From the NCBI RefSeq assembly GCF_963662885.1, contig NZ_OY760059.1, forward strand, positions 62,001-126,000: DNA of 64,000 nucleotides, given 5' to 3'. Source of the DNA: an uncultured Pseudodesulfovibrio sp. (GTDB lineage: Bacteria > Desulfobacterota > Desulfovibrionia > Desulfovibrionales > Desulfovibrionaceae). Shown here one piece after another: positions 27,209-36,140 of this stretch. Position 1 is the stretch's first letter. The number at the start of each line of letters is the position of its first letter. The notes under the pieces are model-generated. The model saw only the letters and a program-made list of their open reading frames with translations. It was not told the origin of the DNA and ran no database searches. The translations under genes and the position numbers were made by a program.

Positions 27209-28585
27209 ATGCCCGAGACCAAGACGACCGCCCTGGTGCTGGCCGCCGGCAAGGGAACGCGGATGCGTTCGCCCAAGGCCAAGGTGCTGCAGACCCTGCT
27301 CAACGAACCCATGCTCTTCTACGTGTATGAGGCGCTTTCGCCCATCGTGCGGAACAACGTGCTGACCGTGGTCGGGCACGACGCGGACAACGTGGCCGCG
27401 GCCTTTCCGGCCATGGCCGACCGTTTTGTCACGCAGGCCGAGCAGCTCGGCACGGGCCACGCCCTGCAGGTCGCCTGGGATGCTGTGGAGAAATCCGGCG
27501 CCACCCACTGCCTGGTCATCAACGGCGACACCCCGCTGGTCACAGTGGAGGCCCTGGACCGGCTCATGGCCGCCCAGGGATGCTGCGATCTCGCATTCAT
27601 GACCATCACCCCCCGGGATACCGGGGCATTCGGCCGCGTGGTCCGCGACTCCGAACGGAGAATCCGGGCCATTGTCGAGGCCAAGGACTATGATTTTTCC
27701 CTGCACGGACCGGTCACCGGCGAGGTCAACGCGGGCATCTACCTGCTCAAGGTAGCGACCATCGGGCCGCTCCTGCACAAGCTGGAGAACACCAATAAAT
27801 CCGGCGAGTACTACATCACCGACCTGGTCGGGTTGGCCGTCGAACAGGGCCTGTCCGTGGACGGCGTCCAGGCGGGTAACGACGTTTCGCTCATGGGAAT
27901 CAACTCCCCGCGCGAGCTGATCAACGCCGAAAACACCCTGCGGGCCCGTATCGTGGATGAACTCATCGACTCCGGCGTACTTATCCACAATCCCGGCACC
28001 GTTATCATCGGCCCCCGGGTTACGGTCGAACCCGGTGCGGAGATCTTCGGCCACTGCGAAATCTACGGCGCGTCCAAAGTGGCGGCCGGCGTGCGGCTGG
28101 GCTCCTACAATCACATCACCGACGCGACCTTCGCCTCCGGGTGCGTGGTCCGGGAGTTCAACCACATCGAAGGGGCCGAGGTCGGCGAAGGCGTGACCGT
28201 GGGGCCATACTCCCGCCTGCGTCCCGGCGCCAAGCTCGAGAAGAACGCGCGCATCGGCAATTTCGTGGAGATGAAGAAGGCCACCCTGGGTGAAGGCGCC
28301 AAGGCCAGCCACCTGACCTACCTCGGAGACACCGTTGTCGGAGCCGGGGCCAACATCGGGGCCGGAACAATCACCTGCAATTACGACGGAAAAAACAAAT
28401 TTACGACCACGATCGGTGCGGGAGCGTTCATCGGCTCCAACACCGCCCTGGTCGCGCCGGTGAGCGTTGGCGAAAACGCTCTGATCGGAGCGGGATCCAC
28501 CATCACGAAGGACGTGCCGGACAACCAGACCGGCATCGCAAGAGGCAAGCAGGTCAACCTGAAACGGAGCCTGAAGAGAAACTAG
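27209..28585 (+). CDS. glmU: GlmU, bifunctional N-acetylglucosamine-1-phosphate uridyltransferase / glucosamine-1-phosphate acetyltransferase
   Basis: A 458-residue protein with the two GlmU domains. The N-terminal nucleotidyltransferase has LAAGKGTRMRSPKAKVLQ at ~11-28 and QLGTGHALQ further on. The left-handed beta-helix acetyltransferase starts from about residue 250, with hexapeptide turns such as IGPRVTVEPGAEIFGHCEI and the conserved ICNYDGKNKFTT-type region (TCNYDGKNKF). It makes UDP-GlcNAc for peptidoglycan and LPS. Length is normal. It begins a run of cell-envelope and division genes. Confidence 0.97.
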   Translation: MPETKTTALVLAAGKGTRMRSPKAKVLQTLLNEPMLFYVYEALSPIVRNNVLTVVGHDADNVAAAFPAMADRFVTQAEQLGTGHALQVAWDAVEKSGATHCLVINGDTPLVTVEALDRLMAAQGCCDLAFMTITPRDTGAFGRVVRDSERRIRAIVEAKDYDFSLHGPVTGEVNAGIYLLKVATIGPLLHKLENTNKSGEYYITDLVGLAVEQGLSVDGVQAGNDVSLMGINSPRELINAENTLRARIVDELIDSGVLIHNPGTVIIGPRVTVEPGAEIFGHCEIYGASKVAAGVRLGSYNHITDATFASGCVVREFNHIEGAEVGEGVTVGPYSRLRPGAKLEKNARIGNFVEMKKATLGEGAKASHLTYLGDTVVGAGANIGAGTITCNYDGKNKFTTTIGAGAFIGSNTALVAPVSVGENALIGAGSTITKDVPDNQTGIARGKQVNLKRSLKRN

Positions 28586-28661
28586 TGAGCGGTGGAAAAC
28601 CCTTTAAATAACTGTGGAAAGAAATCTTGCCTTGGACCCGAAAAAAGCATAGATAAAAGAT

Positions 28662-28838
28662 ATGGAATTAGTTGCCAAGCTTGAAGAGCGTTTCAACGGT
28701 TTATTGAATAAAGTTGCGGAACTGAAAGAAGAAAATCAACGATTGAAGGATGAGGTCGAGACCGAAAGGCTTCTGCGTGACGAGATTGAATCGCGTATCA
28801 ACAGCCTGCTCGAGAAGATTGAAACCGAGCTGGAATGA
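28662..28838 (+). CDS. zapB: Small coiled-coil protein, ZapB-like cell-division factor
   Basis: Fifty-eight codons starting MELVAKLEERFNGLLNKVAE and continuing as one uninterrupted heptad coiled coil (LKEENQRLKDEVETE, then SRINSLLEKIETELE). Length, composition and position directly before zapA match ZapB, a coiled-coil protein that stabilises the FtsZ ring through ZapA. The stop is 12 bases before the zapA start. The ribosome-binding site is weak (AGATAAAAGAT before ATG). Confidence 0.78.
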   Translation: MELVAKLEERFNGLLNKVAELKEENQRLKDEVETERLLRDEIESRINSLLEKIETELE

Positions 28839-28850
28839 TAGTGGATCACG

Positions 28851-29120
28851 ATGCCTCGCTACACGCTGACCCTGATGGGACTCGAGATATCCTTCAAGAC
28901 GGATGCGGACCATGTCCGTATCGAGGCCGCGCAGGCGTTTATCGAGAACAAGCACAAAGAGCTTGTTGACGGAGCCGGTGATATCAGCAAGGAAAAGCTG
29001 CTCACCTATCTGCTCCTGAGCCTGGCGGACGATTATCTGGTCGCCGAGGATAAGCTGAAGCGACTGGAAGGGAAGATCGGAGAGATTTTGGAAAAGACCT
29101 CAACGGACCCGGGCCGATAA
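28851..29120 (+). CDS. zapA: ZapA, FtsZ-ring-associated protein
   Basis: An 89-residue protein beginning MPRYTLTLMGLEISFKTDAD, the usual ZapA beta-strand start, followed by an amphipathic helix. The long C-terminal coiled coil (YLLLSLADDYLVAEDKLKRLEGKI) includes the LLxLADDYL segment. It cross-links FtsZ filaments in the cytoplasm. It lies between zapB and the 6S RNA gene, the arrangement seen in many proteobacteria. Confidence 0.88.
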   Translation: MPRYTLTLMGLEISFKTDADHVRIEAAQAFIENKHKELVDGAGDISKEKLLTYLLLSLADDYLVAEDKLKRLEGKIGEILEKTSTDPGR

Positions 29121-29148
29121 CAGGACGGGACCAAGGTCGGCAAGGAAT

Positions 29149-29327
29149 TACCCTGGGGCGTGCGTGATTGCCCGGAGTGTTATTGAGCCAATGCTCTGAA
29201 AAAGGGCGACGACTCCAGTGTGCTGGTGAGCAGGCCCGGTTCGACCGGGAAGCCTGAAGGTACGCGAGTCATGCCCACCTGGACATGCCAGGTTCAAAAC
29301 ATACAGGCAACACGGCTTCCCGGGGAT
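29149..29327 (+). ncRNA. ssrS: 6S RNA
   Basis: About 180 nt immediately after zapA. The internal block GGTGAGCAGGCCCGG...CCGGGAAGCCTGAAG closely matches the conserved 3' side of the central bubble of 6S RNA (in E. coli GGTGAGCATGCTCGG...CCGAGAAGCCTTAAA). The ends pair as a closing stem (CCCTGGGGCGTG with CACGGCTTCCCGGGG). The zapA-ssrS order is widely conserved. 6S RNA mimics an open promoter and sequesters RNA polymerase holoenzyme. Exact ends are estimated to within ~10 nt. The 190 nt from here to rny show no gene. Confidence 0.88.
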
Positions 29328-29517
29328 TTAAAACTCCGCCTGACCGGCAAAGACCGGCGTTTTCGGGCGGCGATATACACCCTACAGCCATATCCGAAAC
29401 CACACTCCTCTCTTCCCTTCAGGGCAGAGTGCGTCTTTGTTGCGTGCTCTTCAACGCGGCACGGCGGAAACAGGCCGCCTGTTCAAAAGCCTGTTAACAT
29501 AAATAAGGAGCAACCAC

Positions 29518-31074
29518 ATGTTACCCCAAATCGCCATGGCCGGCGGTGCATTGATCATCGGCCTCGCCGTCGGGATCATTCTTTTCAAATACATCTCCGA
29601 TAAAAAGGTCTCCGACTCCAAGGGACTTGCGGAACGCATCGTGGAGGAGGCCCGCAAGGAGAGCGAGGCCCTGAAGAAGGAATCGCGCCTTCAGGCCCAG
29701 GATGAGATTTTCAATCAGAAAAAAGAGCTGGAACGAGAGTTCAAAGACCGCGAAAGCCAGCTCAAGAACGAGGAAAAACGCCTCCACTCCAAGGAGGAGC
29801 GCCTCGACGCCAAGCGGGAAAAGGTCGCTGACAAGGAAGCCCAGGTGGTCGAGTTGGAAAAGCAGCTCATCAAGCAGGAAAAGCACCTGAGTGAACTGGA
29901 AGAGGACCTGACCCAGAAATCCGACGAGCATGAGCGCAAACTCCAGGAGATTTCCGGCCTGACAGTGGAAGAGGCCCGCGAGAGCCTGCTCAAGGAGATC
30001 GAGTCCCGCACACGGCACGAAGCCGCCAAAATGATCCGCAATATCGAGATGGAAGCCAAGGAAAACGCTTCCAAGAAAGCCAAGGAGATTCTCTCCCTGG
30101 CTTTACAGCGTTATGCGGGCGACTACGCAGGCGAACAGACCGTAACCGCCGTGACTCTGCCCAGCGAGGACATGAAGGGCCGCATCATCGGTCGCGAGGG
30201 CCGCAACATCCGCGCCCTGGAAGCCGCCACGGGCGTCGACCTCATCATCGACGACACGCCCGAGACCGTGGTCCTGTCCGCCTTCAGCCCGCTCAAGCGC
30301 GAAGTGGCCAAGCAGGCCCTTGAGCGCCTCATCCATGATGGCCGCATCCACCCCGCTCGCATCGAGGAGATCGTCCGCAAGGTCGAGAGCGAGATGGACA
30401 CCAAGTTGAAGGAAATCGGCGAGCAGGCCACCTTTGACGTGGGCGTGCACGGCATCCACCCGGAGGTCATCAACCTGTTGGGCCGCCTGCACTACCGCAC
30501 CAGTTTCTCCCAGAACGTGCTCCAGCATTCCATGGAGGTCGCCTTCCTGTGCGGCGTCATGGCCGCCGAGCTCGGCCTCAACGAGAAGGAAGCCAAGCGC
30601 GCCGGACTGCTGCACGACATCGGCAAGGCCGTGGACCACGAAATCGAAGGCCCGCACGCCATCATCGGCGCCGACCTGGCCAAGAAGCACGGCGAGTCCA
30701 AGGAGATTGTCCACTCCATCGCCGCTCACCACGAGGACACTCCGCCCATGACCATCCTGGCCAACCTGGTTCAGGCCGCCGACTCCCTGTCCGGCGCCCG
30801 CCCCGGCGCGCGCAAGGAGCTGCTCGAGAACTACGTCAAGCGTCTCGAGGAGCTGGAAGGGCTGGCCACCGGTTTCGACGGCGTGCAGAAGGCCTACGCC
30901 ATCCAGGCAGGCCGCGAGATCCGCGTCATGGTCGATTCCGAGAAGGTCGGCGATGAGAACACCTACGTGCTCTGTAAGGACATTGCCGAGAAGATCGAAA
31001 ACAACATGACGTACCCAGGCCAGATACGGGTCACGGTAATCCGTGAAAAACGGGCCGTGGGCTACGCCAAATAA
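29518..31074 (+). CDS. rny: Ribonuclease Y
   Basis: A 518-residue protein with an N-terminal membrane helix (~residues 4-24) and a long charged coiled coil to ~200. A KH domain around 208-270 (GRIIGREGRNIRALE) follows. The HD domain around 335-430 has LLHDIGK near 363 and SIAAHHED. This is the RNase Y architecture, an endoribonuclease that starts mRNA decay at the membrane. AAGGAG lies seven bases before the ATG, and a strong terminator follows the stop. Confidence 0.96.
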   Translation: MLPQIAMAGGALIIGLAVGIILFKYISDKKVSDSKGLAERIVEEARKESEALKKESRLQAQDEIFNQKKELEREFKDRESQLKNEEKRLHSKEERLDAKREKVADKEAQVVELEKQLIKQEKHLSELEEDLTQKSDEHERKLQEISGLTVEEARESLLKEIESRTRHEAAKMIRNIEMEAKENASKKAKEILSLALQRYAGDYAGEQTVTAVTLPSEDMKGRIIGREGRNIRALEAATGVDLIIDDTPETVVLSAFSPLKREVAKQALERLIHDGRIHPARIEEIVRKVESEMDTKLKEIGEQATFDVGVHGIHPEVINLLGRLHYRTSFSQNVLQHSMEVAFLCGVMAAELGLNEKEAKRAGLLHDIGKAVDHEIEGPHAIIGADLAKKHGESKEIVHSIAAHHEDTPPMTILANLVQAADSLSGARPGARKELLENYVKRLEELEGLATGFDGVQKAYAIQAGREIRVMVDSEKVGDENTYVLCKDIAEKIENNMTYPGQIRVTVIREKRAVGYAK

Positions 31075-31085
31075 GGCATTCGACA

Positions 31086-31119
31086 GCGCACCCGGGGCTC
31101 CTTCGGGTGCGCTTTTTTT
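31086..31119 (+). terminator. Intrinsic terminator after rny
   Basis: GCGCACCCG and CGGGTGCGC arms are followed by seven T. Confidence 0.92.
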
Positions 31120-31218
31120 CACCCCGGGCCATTTTTTTAAAAAAATCATAGCTAACAAATATGATCGTCCCATATTGTTGTGCTCCTGCACCCGGTAGAC
31201 AATGGAGCCCTGACAAAC

Positions 31219-32109
31219 ATGAGCCGCAGCACAGACACAGGCAACGACAAGCTCAAGCAAGCCATGGACACGTCCATGAATCTCGTGCGTTCGGAAATGG
31301 GCGACGCGGAATTCAAGCGCTTCAGCGACCTGATCCAGTCCGATCTGGGCATCAAGATGCCCCCTTCCAAGAAGGTGTTGCTGCAGTCCCGGTTCCAGAA
31401 GCGGCTGCGCGCCCTGGGCATGTCCGGTTACAAGGAATACTGCGACTACGTCTTTTCGGAGGCGGGACGCGCGCAGGAGCGCATGCACCTGATCGACGTT
31501 GTCACCACCAACACCACCCACTTTTTCCGCGAGCCCAAGCACTGGGACATCATGAACAACATCGTCCTGCCGGAACTGTGGAGCCGGGGCGTGGGCAAAT
31601 CATCCCCCCTGCGCATCTGGTCGGCGGGCTGTTCCAGCGGAGAGGAACCGTACACGCTGGGCATGGTGCTCCACGAATGGGGCGGATCGCGCCAAGGGTT
31701 CGACTTCACCATCCTGGCCACGGACATTTCCCAGAAGATTCTGGCCGAGGCCAAGCGGGCCGTGTACTCCATGGACAAGGTCGAGGACGTGCCCATGCAG
31801 TACAAGAAGAAGTACATGCTCAAGTCCAAGGACCAGATGCTGGTCAAGATGGACGCGGTGCTGCGCAACAAGGTCTCTTTCCAGCAGTTGAATTTCATGG
31901 AGGACTTCAAGCTGCAGAACAGCCAGAACATCATCTTCTGCCGCAACGTGGTCATCTATTTCGACCGGTCCACCCAGGAAGTGCTCTTCAACAAGTTCTG
32001 CAACAACCTGCAGCCCGGCGGCTATCTTTTCATCGGCCACTCGGAGAGCCTGTCGGGCATGACTCTGCCCATCCGGCAGGTGGCCCCCACGGTCTTCCAG
32101 CGGCTCTGA
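31219..32109 (+). CDS. cheR: CheR, chemoreceptor glutamate methyltransferase
   Basis: A 296-residue SAM-dependent methyltransferase with the N-terminal helical CheR domain (FKRFSDLIQSDLGIKMPPSK) and the catalytic domain. The catalytic domain shows NTTHFFREPKHW, the SAM loop SAGCSSGEEPYTLG and IIFCRNVVIYFD. It methylates glutamates of chemoreceptors. No other chemotaxis gene is in the window, so this is an orphan cheR placed in a housekeeping run. I use the ATG at 31,219; the frame is open further upstream but that part overlaps the A/T-rich promoter region. Confidence 0.93.
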   Translation: MSRSTDTGNDKLKQAMDTSMNLVRSEMGDAEFKRFSDLIQSDLGIKMPPSKKVLLQSRFQKRLRALGMSGYKEYCDYVFSEAGRAQERMHLIDVVTTNTTHFFREPKHWDIMNNIVLPELWSRGVGKSSPLRIWSAGCSSGEEPYTLGMVLHEWGGSRQGFDFTILATDISQKILAEAKRAVYSMDKVEDVPMQYKKKYMLKSKDQMLVKMDAVLRNKVSFQQLNFMEDFKLQNSQNIIFCRNVVIYFDRSTQEVLFNKFCNNLQPGGYLFIGHSESLSGMTLPIRQVAPTVFQRL

Positions 32110-32173
32110 CCGCCACCCATCCCGTTTTACCGATCCGGGTCGGCAAACTCATCGCACCATTTCAAGGAGCGTC

Positions 32174-32953
32174 ATGCGCATTCTCTTTCTCGGCGACATC
32201 GTAGGTGTGCCCGGCCGCAAGGCCGTCCTGAACAATCTCGCCCGCATCCGTGAAGAGGAGTCCCTGGACTTCATCTTCGCCAACGGTGAAAACGCCAGCG
32301 GCGGCTACGGACTGAAAGCCAAGCACGCCAAGGAATTGTTCAAGGCGGGCCTGGACGGCATCACCGGCGGCAACCACATCTGGAAGTACAAGGACCTCTA
32401 TTCCATGCTCGACAGTGACGGCCGCATCCTGCGCCCGCACAACTATCCGGAGCAGCTCCCCGGCTCGGGCGTACAGATCTTCCGTAAGAACGGCTTCCCC
32501 GCAGTGGCGGTCATCAACCTCCTGGGGAGAACCTTCATGCCGCCCATCGACTGCCCCTTTGCCGCGGCTGAGACCGTCCTGGACGCGCTGCCCGCAGACA
32601 TCCCCGTGCAGATAGTGGACTTTCACGCCGAGGCCACAGGCGAAAAGATCGCCATGGGCTACTTTCTTGAAGGCAAGGTATCGGCAGTGGTCGGGACCCA
32701 CACCCACGTCCAGACCAACGACGCCAAGGTGCTCTCCGGAGGCACGGCCTACCTGACCGATCTGGGCATGTGCGGAGCCGCCGACTCCTGCCTGGGCATG
32801 AAGCCGGAAATCATCCTGGACCGCTACCTGACCGGCCTGCCAAGGCAGTTGGAGGCAGCCACTGGTCCCGGGGTTTTACAAGGCGCGATTTTTGACATAG
32901 ATGAGAGCACCGGCAAGGCGGTATCCATGGCCACGTTCCAGCGGAACGACTAG
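32174..32953 (+). CDS. ymdB: YmdB-type metallophosphoesterase (TIGR00282 family)
   Basis: A 259-residue protein with the calcineurin-like fold of YmdB. Visible are RILFLGDIVGVPGR with the first metal Asp, NGENASGGYG, TGGNHIW, DFHAEATGEK and VVGTHTHVQT. YmdB hydrolyses 2',3'-cyclic nucleotides and affects RNA turnover; it is often encoded beside rny, as it nearly is here. AAGGAG lies before the ATG. Length and motifs are complete. Confidence 0.92.
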   Translation: MRILFLGDIVGVPGRKAVLNNLARIREEESLDFIFANGENASGGYGLKAKHAKELFKAGLDGITGGNHIWKYKDLYSMLDSDGRILRPHNYPEQLPGSGVQIFRKNGFPAVAVINLLGRTFMPPIDCPFAAAETVLDALPADIPVQIVDFHAEATGEKIAMGYFLEGKVSAVVGTHTHVQTNDAKVLSGGTAYLTDLGMCGAADSCLGMKPEIILDRYLTGLPRQLEAATGPGVLQGAIFDIDESTGKAVSMATFQRND

Positions 32954-32992
32954 CCCTGAACCACTGTCAAACCCACATAAACGAGGAATAAA

Positions 32993-34270
32993 GTGAATAT
33001 CTTTGATGAGTTGAAATGGCGGGGGCTGATCAATCAGGTTTCTGACGAAGACAAGGTGCGCGCGTATCTGTCCGAGCCCGGGGCCACCATGTATTGCGGC
33101 TTCGATCCCACTGCCGAATCCCTTCACGTGGGCAACCTCGTCCCTCTGCTCTGCCTCGTGCGCATGAAGAAGGCGGGGCACAACCCGCTGTACCTCATGG
33201 GCGGGGCCACCGGCCGTATCGGCGACCCCTCCGGCAAGGACAAGGAGCGCGAGCTGTCCGACGCCGAAAAGCTCGACGAGCGTCTCGAACTCATCAAGCA
33301 CCAGGTACGGCGCTTCGTGGAGCGCAACACCGGTGAACGTCCGACCATCGTCAACAACTACGACTGGACCAAGGACATGACCTGCATCGAGCTGTTGCGC
33401 GACGTGGGCAAGCATTTCACGGTCAACTGGATGCTCCAGAAGGAATCGGTCAAGGGCCGCATCGGCCGCGAGGAGACCGGCATCTCCTACACCGAGTTCT
33501 CCTACATGATCCTGCAGTCCTACGATTTTTACCATCTCTACAAGAACTACGACTGTCGGTTGCAGATCGGCGGCGGCGACCAGTGGGGCAACATCACGGC
33601 GGGCTGCGAGTTCATCCGCAAGCGCTACGCCGTGGACGAAGAGCCCGCAGAGGCCTTTGCCCTGACCTTCCCGCTGATCACCACTGCTTCCGGCAAGAAG
33701 TTCGGCAAGTCCGAAGGCAACGCCGTGTACCTCAACGCGGACCTGACCTCGCCCTACGCCTTCTATCAGTTCTTCATCAACACGGACGACGCGGACGTTA
33801 TCAAGTTCCTCAAGCTGTTCACCTTCCTCAACCAGGAAGAGATCGCCGAGATGGAAAAGCAGACCGAGGAGGCCCCGCACCTGCGTGCCGCCCAGAAGCG
33901 TCTGGCCGAAGAGGTCACCACCATGATCCACGGCAAGCACGAACTGGAACGCGTCCTGGCCGCCACCGAGGCCCTGTTCGGCAAGGGCGACCTCAAGGCC
34001 ATCGACCCGGCCACCCTGCGCTCGGCCCTCGAGTCCGCTCCGGCCATGCGCTACGCCCCGGGCGACGTGCCCGACCTGCCCCAGATGCTCGTGGACCTCG
34101 GCCTGGTCAAATCCAAGGGTCAGGCCCGCAAGGACATCCAGGGCGGCGGCGTATACATCAACGGCGACCGCGTGGAGGGTGACGATATCCTCGACACCCA
34201 CTTCATCGCCGGAGAGCTGCTGGTCATCCGCAAAGGCAAAAAGAACTACGGGTTGGTCACCAGGGGCTAG
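32993..34270 (+). CDS. tyrS: Tyrosyl-tRNA synthetase
   Basis: A 425-residue class I synthetase. The HIGH motif appears as HVGN at 45-48, KMSKS appears as KFGKS near 235-239, and a C-terminal S4 RNA-binding domain (~350-425; SKGQARKDIQGGGVYINGDR) is complete. It charges tRNA-Tyr. The start is GTG at 32,993 with GAGGAATAAA in front. It lies 39 bp after ymdB and is followed by an intrinsic terminator. Confidence 0.96.
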   Translation: MNIFDELKWRGLINQVSDEDKVRAYLSEPGATMYCGFDPTAESLHVGNLVPLLCLVRMKKAGHNPLYLMGGATGRIGDPSGKDKERELSDAEKLDERLELIKHQVRRFVERNTGERPTIVNNYDWTKDMTCIELLRDVGKHFTVNWMLQKESVKGRIGREETGISYTEFSYMILQSYDFYHLYKNYDCRLQIGGGDQWGNITAGCEFIRKRYAVDEEPAEAFALTFPLITTASGKKFGKSEGNAVYLNADLTSPYAFYQFFINTDDADVIKFLKLFTFLNQEEIAEMEKQTEEAPHLRAAQKRLAEEVTTMIHGKHELERVLAATEALFGKGDLKAIDPATLRSALESAPAMRYAPGDVPDLPQMLVDLGLVKSKGQARKDIQGGGVYINGDRVEGDDILDTHFIAGELLVIRKGKKNYGLVTRG

Positions 34271-34306
34271 AACGTCCTTCGACCCACCACTCGCAAAAAT
34301 GATACG

Positions 34307-34345
34307 GGGCGCGGCTTGCAACACAAGCCGCGCCCTTCTCTTTCT
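34307..34345 (+). terminator. Intrinsic terminator after tyrS
   Basis: GGGCGCGGCTT and AAGCCGCGCCC arms (11 bp, GCAACAC loop) are followed by a pyrimidine-rich TTCTCTTTCTTTT. Confidence 0.82.
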
Positions 34346-34498
34346 TTTCCCGATAGCGAATCGTATGGTGCGGCCACAAGACAGCGTAGCCGCCTACGTG
34401 AGGATTGACCCTGCCGGAGAAAATGTGAAGATGGCCGTATCACAAGCCGAGCCACCAAAAACTTGACCTCATCGTGAAATGGAGGCAATGGACCCCAC

Positions 34499-35188
34499 AT
34501 GAACGAAACATTGTGGATACTGTTTGCATTGGTGGACCTATGCATGGTCCTGGTTGTGTACCGGCTGTTCGGCAAGGTCGGATTGTTCGGGCTCATGGTC
34601 TTCAACCTGCTGTTGTGCAACATCCAGGTGCTCAAGACCGTGCAGCTGTTCGGGCTGACCACGACGCTGGGTAACGTGCTGTATGCCAGCGTGTTCCTGG
34701 CCACCGACCTGCTGAGCGAGTTCTACGGCAAGAAAGAGGCGCGCAAGGGCGTGCTGCTCGGCTTCGTGACCCTGGTCATGATGGTCGGGTACATGCAGAT
34801 CGCCCTGTTGTTCCAGCCCGCTGCCGACGATTTTGCCCAGCCGCACCTCGAGGTGCTGTTCGGGTTCATGCCGCGCGTGGCCCTGGCCTCCATGGCCGCC
34901 TATCTGGTCTCCCAGCTGCACGACGTCTGGGCCTTCCACGCCATCCGCGCGCGTACGGGCGAGAAACACCTGTGGCTGCGCAACAACGCCTCGACCATGG
35001 TCAGCCAGTTGCTCGACTCGGTGATCTTCTGCGTCATCGCCTTCTGGGGCGTGTTCCCGATGAACATCTTCCTGGAGATCCTGCTGTCCACCTATCTCAT
35101 CAAGTTCGTGGTGGCCGCCCTGGACACCCCGTTCATCTATCTGGCCAAGCGCGTCTTCCAAAAGGAACACACCGCCCAGTCCGCATAA
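34499..35188 (+). CDS. yhhQ: Queuosine precursor transporter, YhhQ/VUT family
   Basis: A 229-residue membrane protein with about six helices. The family pattern is visible in NVLYASVFLATDLLSEFYGKKEARKGV and later RNNASTMVSQLLDSVIFCVIAFWG. YhhQ takes up preQ0/preQ1 for queuosine tRNA modification. GGAGG is 12 bases before the ATG. I looked for a preQ1 riboswitch in the 150 bp upstream and found no convincing match. A terminator follows. Confidence 0.88.
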   Translation: MNETLWILFALVDLCMVLVVYRLFGKVGLFGLMVFNLLLCNIQVLKTVQLFGLTTTLGNVLYASVFLATDLLSEFYGKKEARKGVLLGFVTLVMMVGYMQIALLFQPAADDFAQPHLEVLFGFMPRVALASMAAYLVSQLHDVWAFHAIRARTGEKHLWLRNNASTMVSQLLDSVIFCVIAFWGVFPMNIFLEILLSTYLIKFVVAALDTPFIYLAKRVFQKEHTAQSA

Positions 35189-35217
35189 TCCGCCGTATCC
35201 ATACATTGAAGAACAAA

Positions 35218-35247
35218 GGCCGCCGGGTGATCCCGGCGGCCTTTTTT
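35218..35247 (+). terminator. Intrinsic terminator after yhhQ
   Basis: Perfect 10-bp stem GGCCGCCGGG/CCCGGCGGCC with TGAT loop and six T. Confidence 0.93.
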
Positions 35248-35341
35248 GCTTCCGCATCAATCCCCTCAGGCTTCCAACACCGCACAAGACCGACGACAAC
35301 GCAGCCCCACACACCACCGATCGAACGACGTACGATTCGAC

Positions 35342-35378
35342 AAAAAAAAGGCTGCACGGTTTCCCGCGCAGCCTTTTT
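35342..35378 (-). terminator. Intrinsic terminator after the SPOR-domain gene
   Basis: AAAAAGGCTGC and GCAGCCTTTTT arms. Read on the minus strand it ends in a run of T 18 bases after the SPOR gene stop; it could also work on the plus strand. Confidence 0.78.
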
Positions 35379-35395
35379 GATATTCCGTCCCGCCC

Positions 35396-36109
35396 CTAGT
35401 TGGCGGCGGTCTTCTTCTTGAGCAGAGGCTTGCCGATGCCGAACTTGGCCAGCACGGCCTTCATGTCCGCCGTGGACGCAGGCGTACCGTGGTGCAGAAC
35501 CTGGACCCGATGCCACGTGGATCCGTTGGCCTGACCGGACTGGACGCGGGCGTTCAGACCGGCGGCAGCGAGCTTGTCGCGCAACGACCCGGCCATGTCC
35601 GCCTTGCGGAACGAGGCCACCTGGTAGACGTAGTCATAGACGGTCTCGCCGGGCTGGGCCGGGGCCGCCTGGGTTTTCTCGGGCTGCGCGGACACCGCGG
35701 GCTTGGGTTCGGGTTTGGCCTCGGGTTTGGACTCGACCTTGGGCTCGGGTGTCGCGGCAGGTTTGGCCTCGGGAGCTTCCGGGGTGTCGAGCATCTGCTG
35801 GGGCGAGGCCTTGAGGCGATCCTGGTAGTCCAGTTCCTCCAGCGTCAGCACCTCGGGCGGCTTTGTCTCGGCAGCCAACTGGCCGTGTTCGCTGTCAGGC
35901 ATGATCTCCTGCAACGGCGGCACGTCGGCTTCGGGCCGATAGCCGCGCCCGATGAGGATGCCCATGACGAAGAAGAAGGTCAGCGCCAGAACGCCTACCC
36001 CGGTAATGCTGATGATGCCGGAAAGGGACAGGGAGAAGTCGTACTTCTTCTTGGCCGCGTTGAGCTTGGGCACCTTGACCTTGTATTTCGGTTCCAGATT
36101 ATCCGCCAT
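35396..36109 (-). CDS. SPOR-domain membrane protein
   Basis: A 237-residue protein with a short basic cytoplasmic N-terminus and one membrane helix at ~29-53 (GIISITGVGVLALTFFFVMG). A Pro/Ala/Lys/Glu-rich linker (PEPKVESKPEAKPEPKPA) leads to a C-terminal SPOR domain (~155-225; YDYVYQVASFRKADMAGSLRDKLAAAGLNA). SPOR domains bind denuded peptidoglycan at the septum. It lies 31 bp downstream of argS on the same strand, so is probably cotranscribed. Confidence 0.9.
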   Translation of the reverse strand: MADNLEPKYKVKVPKLNAAKKKYDFSLSLSGIISITGVGVLALTFFFVMGILIGRGYRPEADVPPLQEIMPDSEHGQLAAETKPPEVLTLEELDYQDRLKASPQQMLDTPEAPEAKPAATPEPKVESKPEAKPEPKPAVSAQPEKTQAAPAQPGETVYDYVYQVASFRKADMAGSLRDKLAAAGLNARVQSGQANGSTWHRVQVLHHGTPASTADMKAVLAKFGIGKPLLKKKTAAN

Positions 36110-36140
36110 TTTCCTCGTCCGAGTTTAGGTTCGACGTGGG

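Noticed and set aside
34340..34498. preQ1 riboswitch upstream of yhhQ
   Set aside because: Searched for by eye because of the gene's role, but no conserved preQ1-I or -II core was found.
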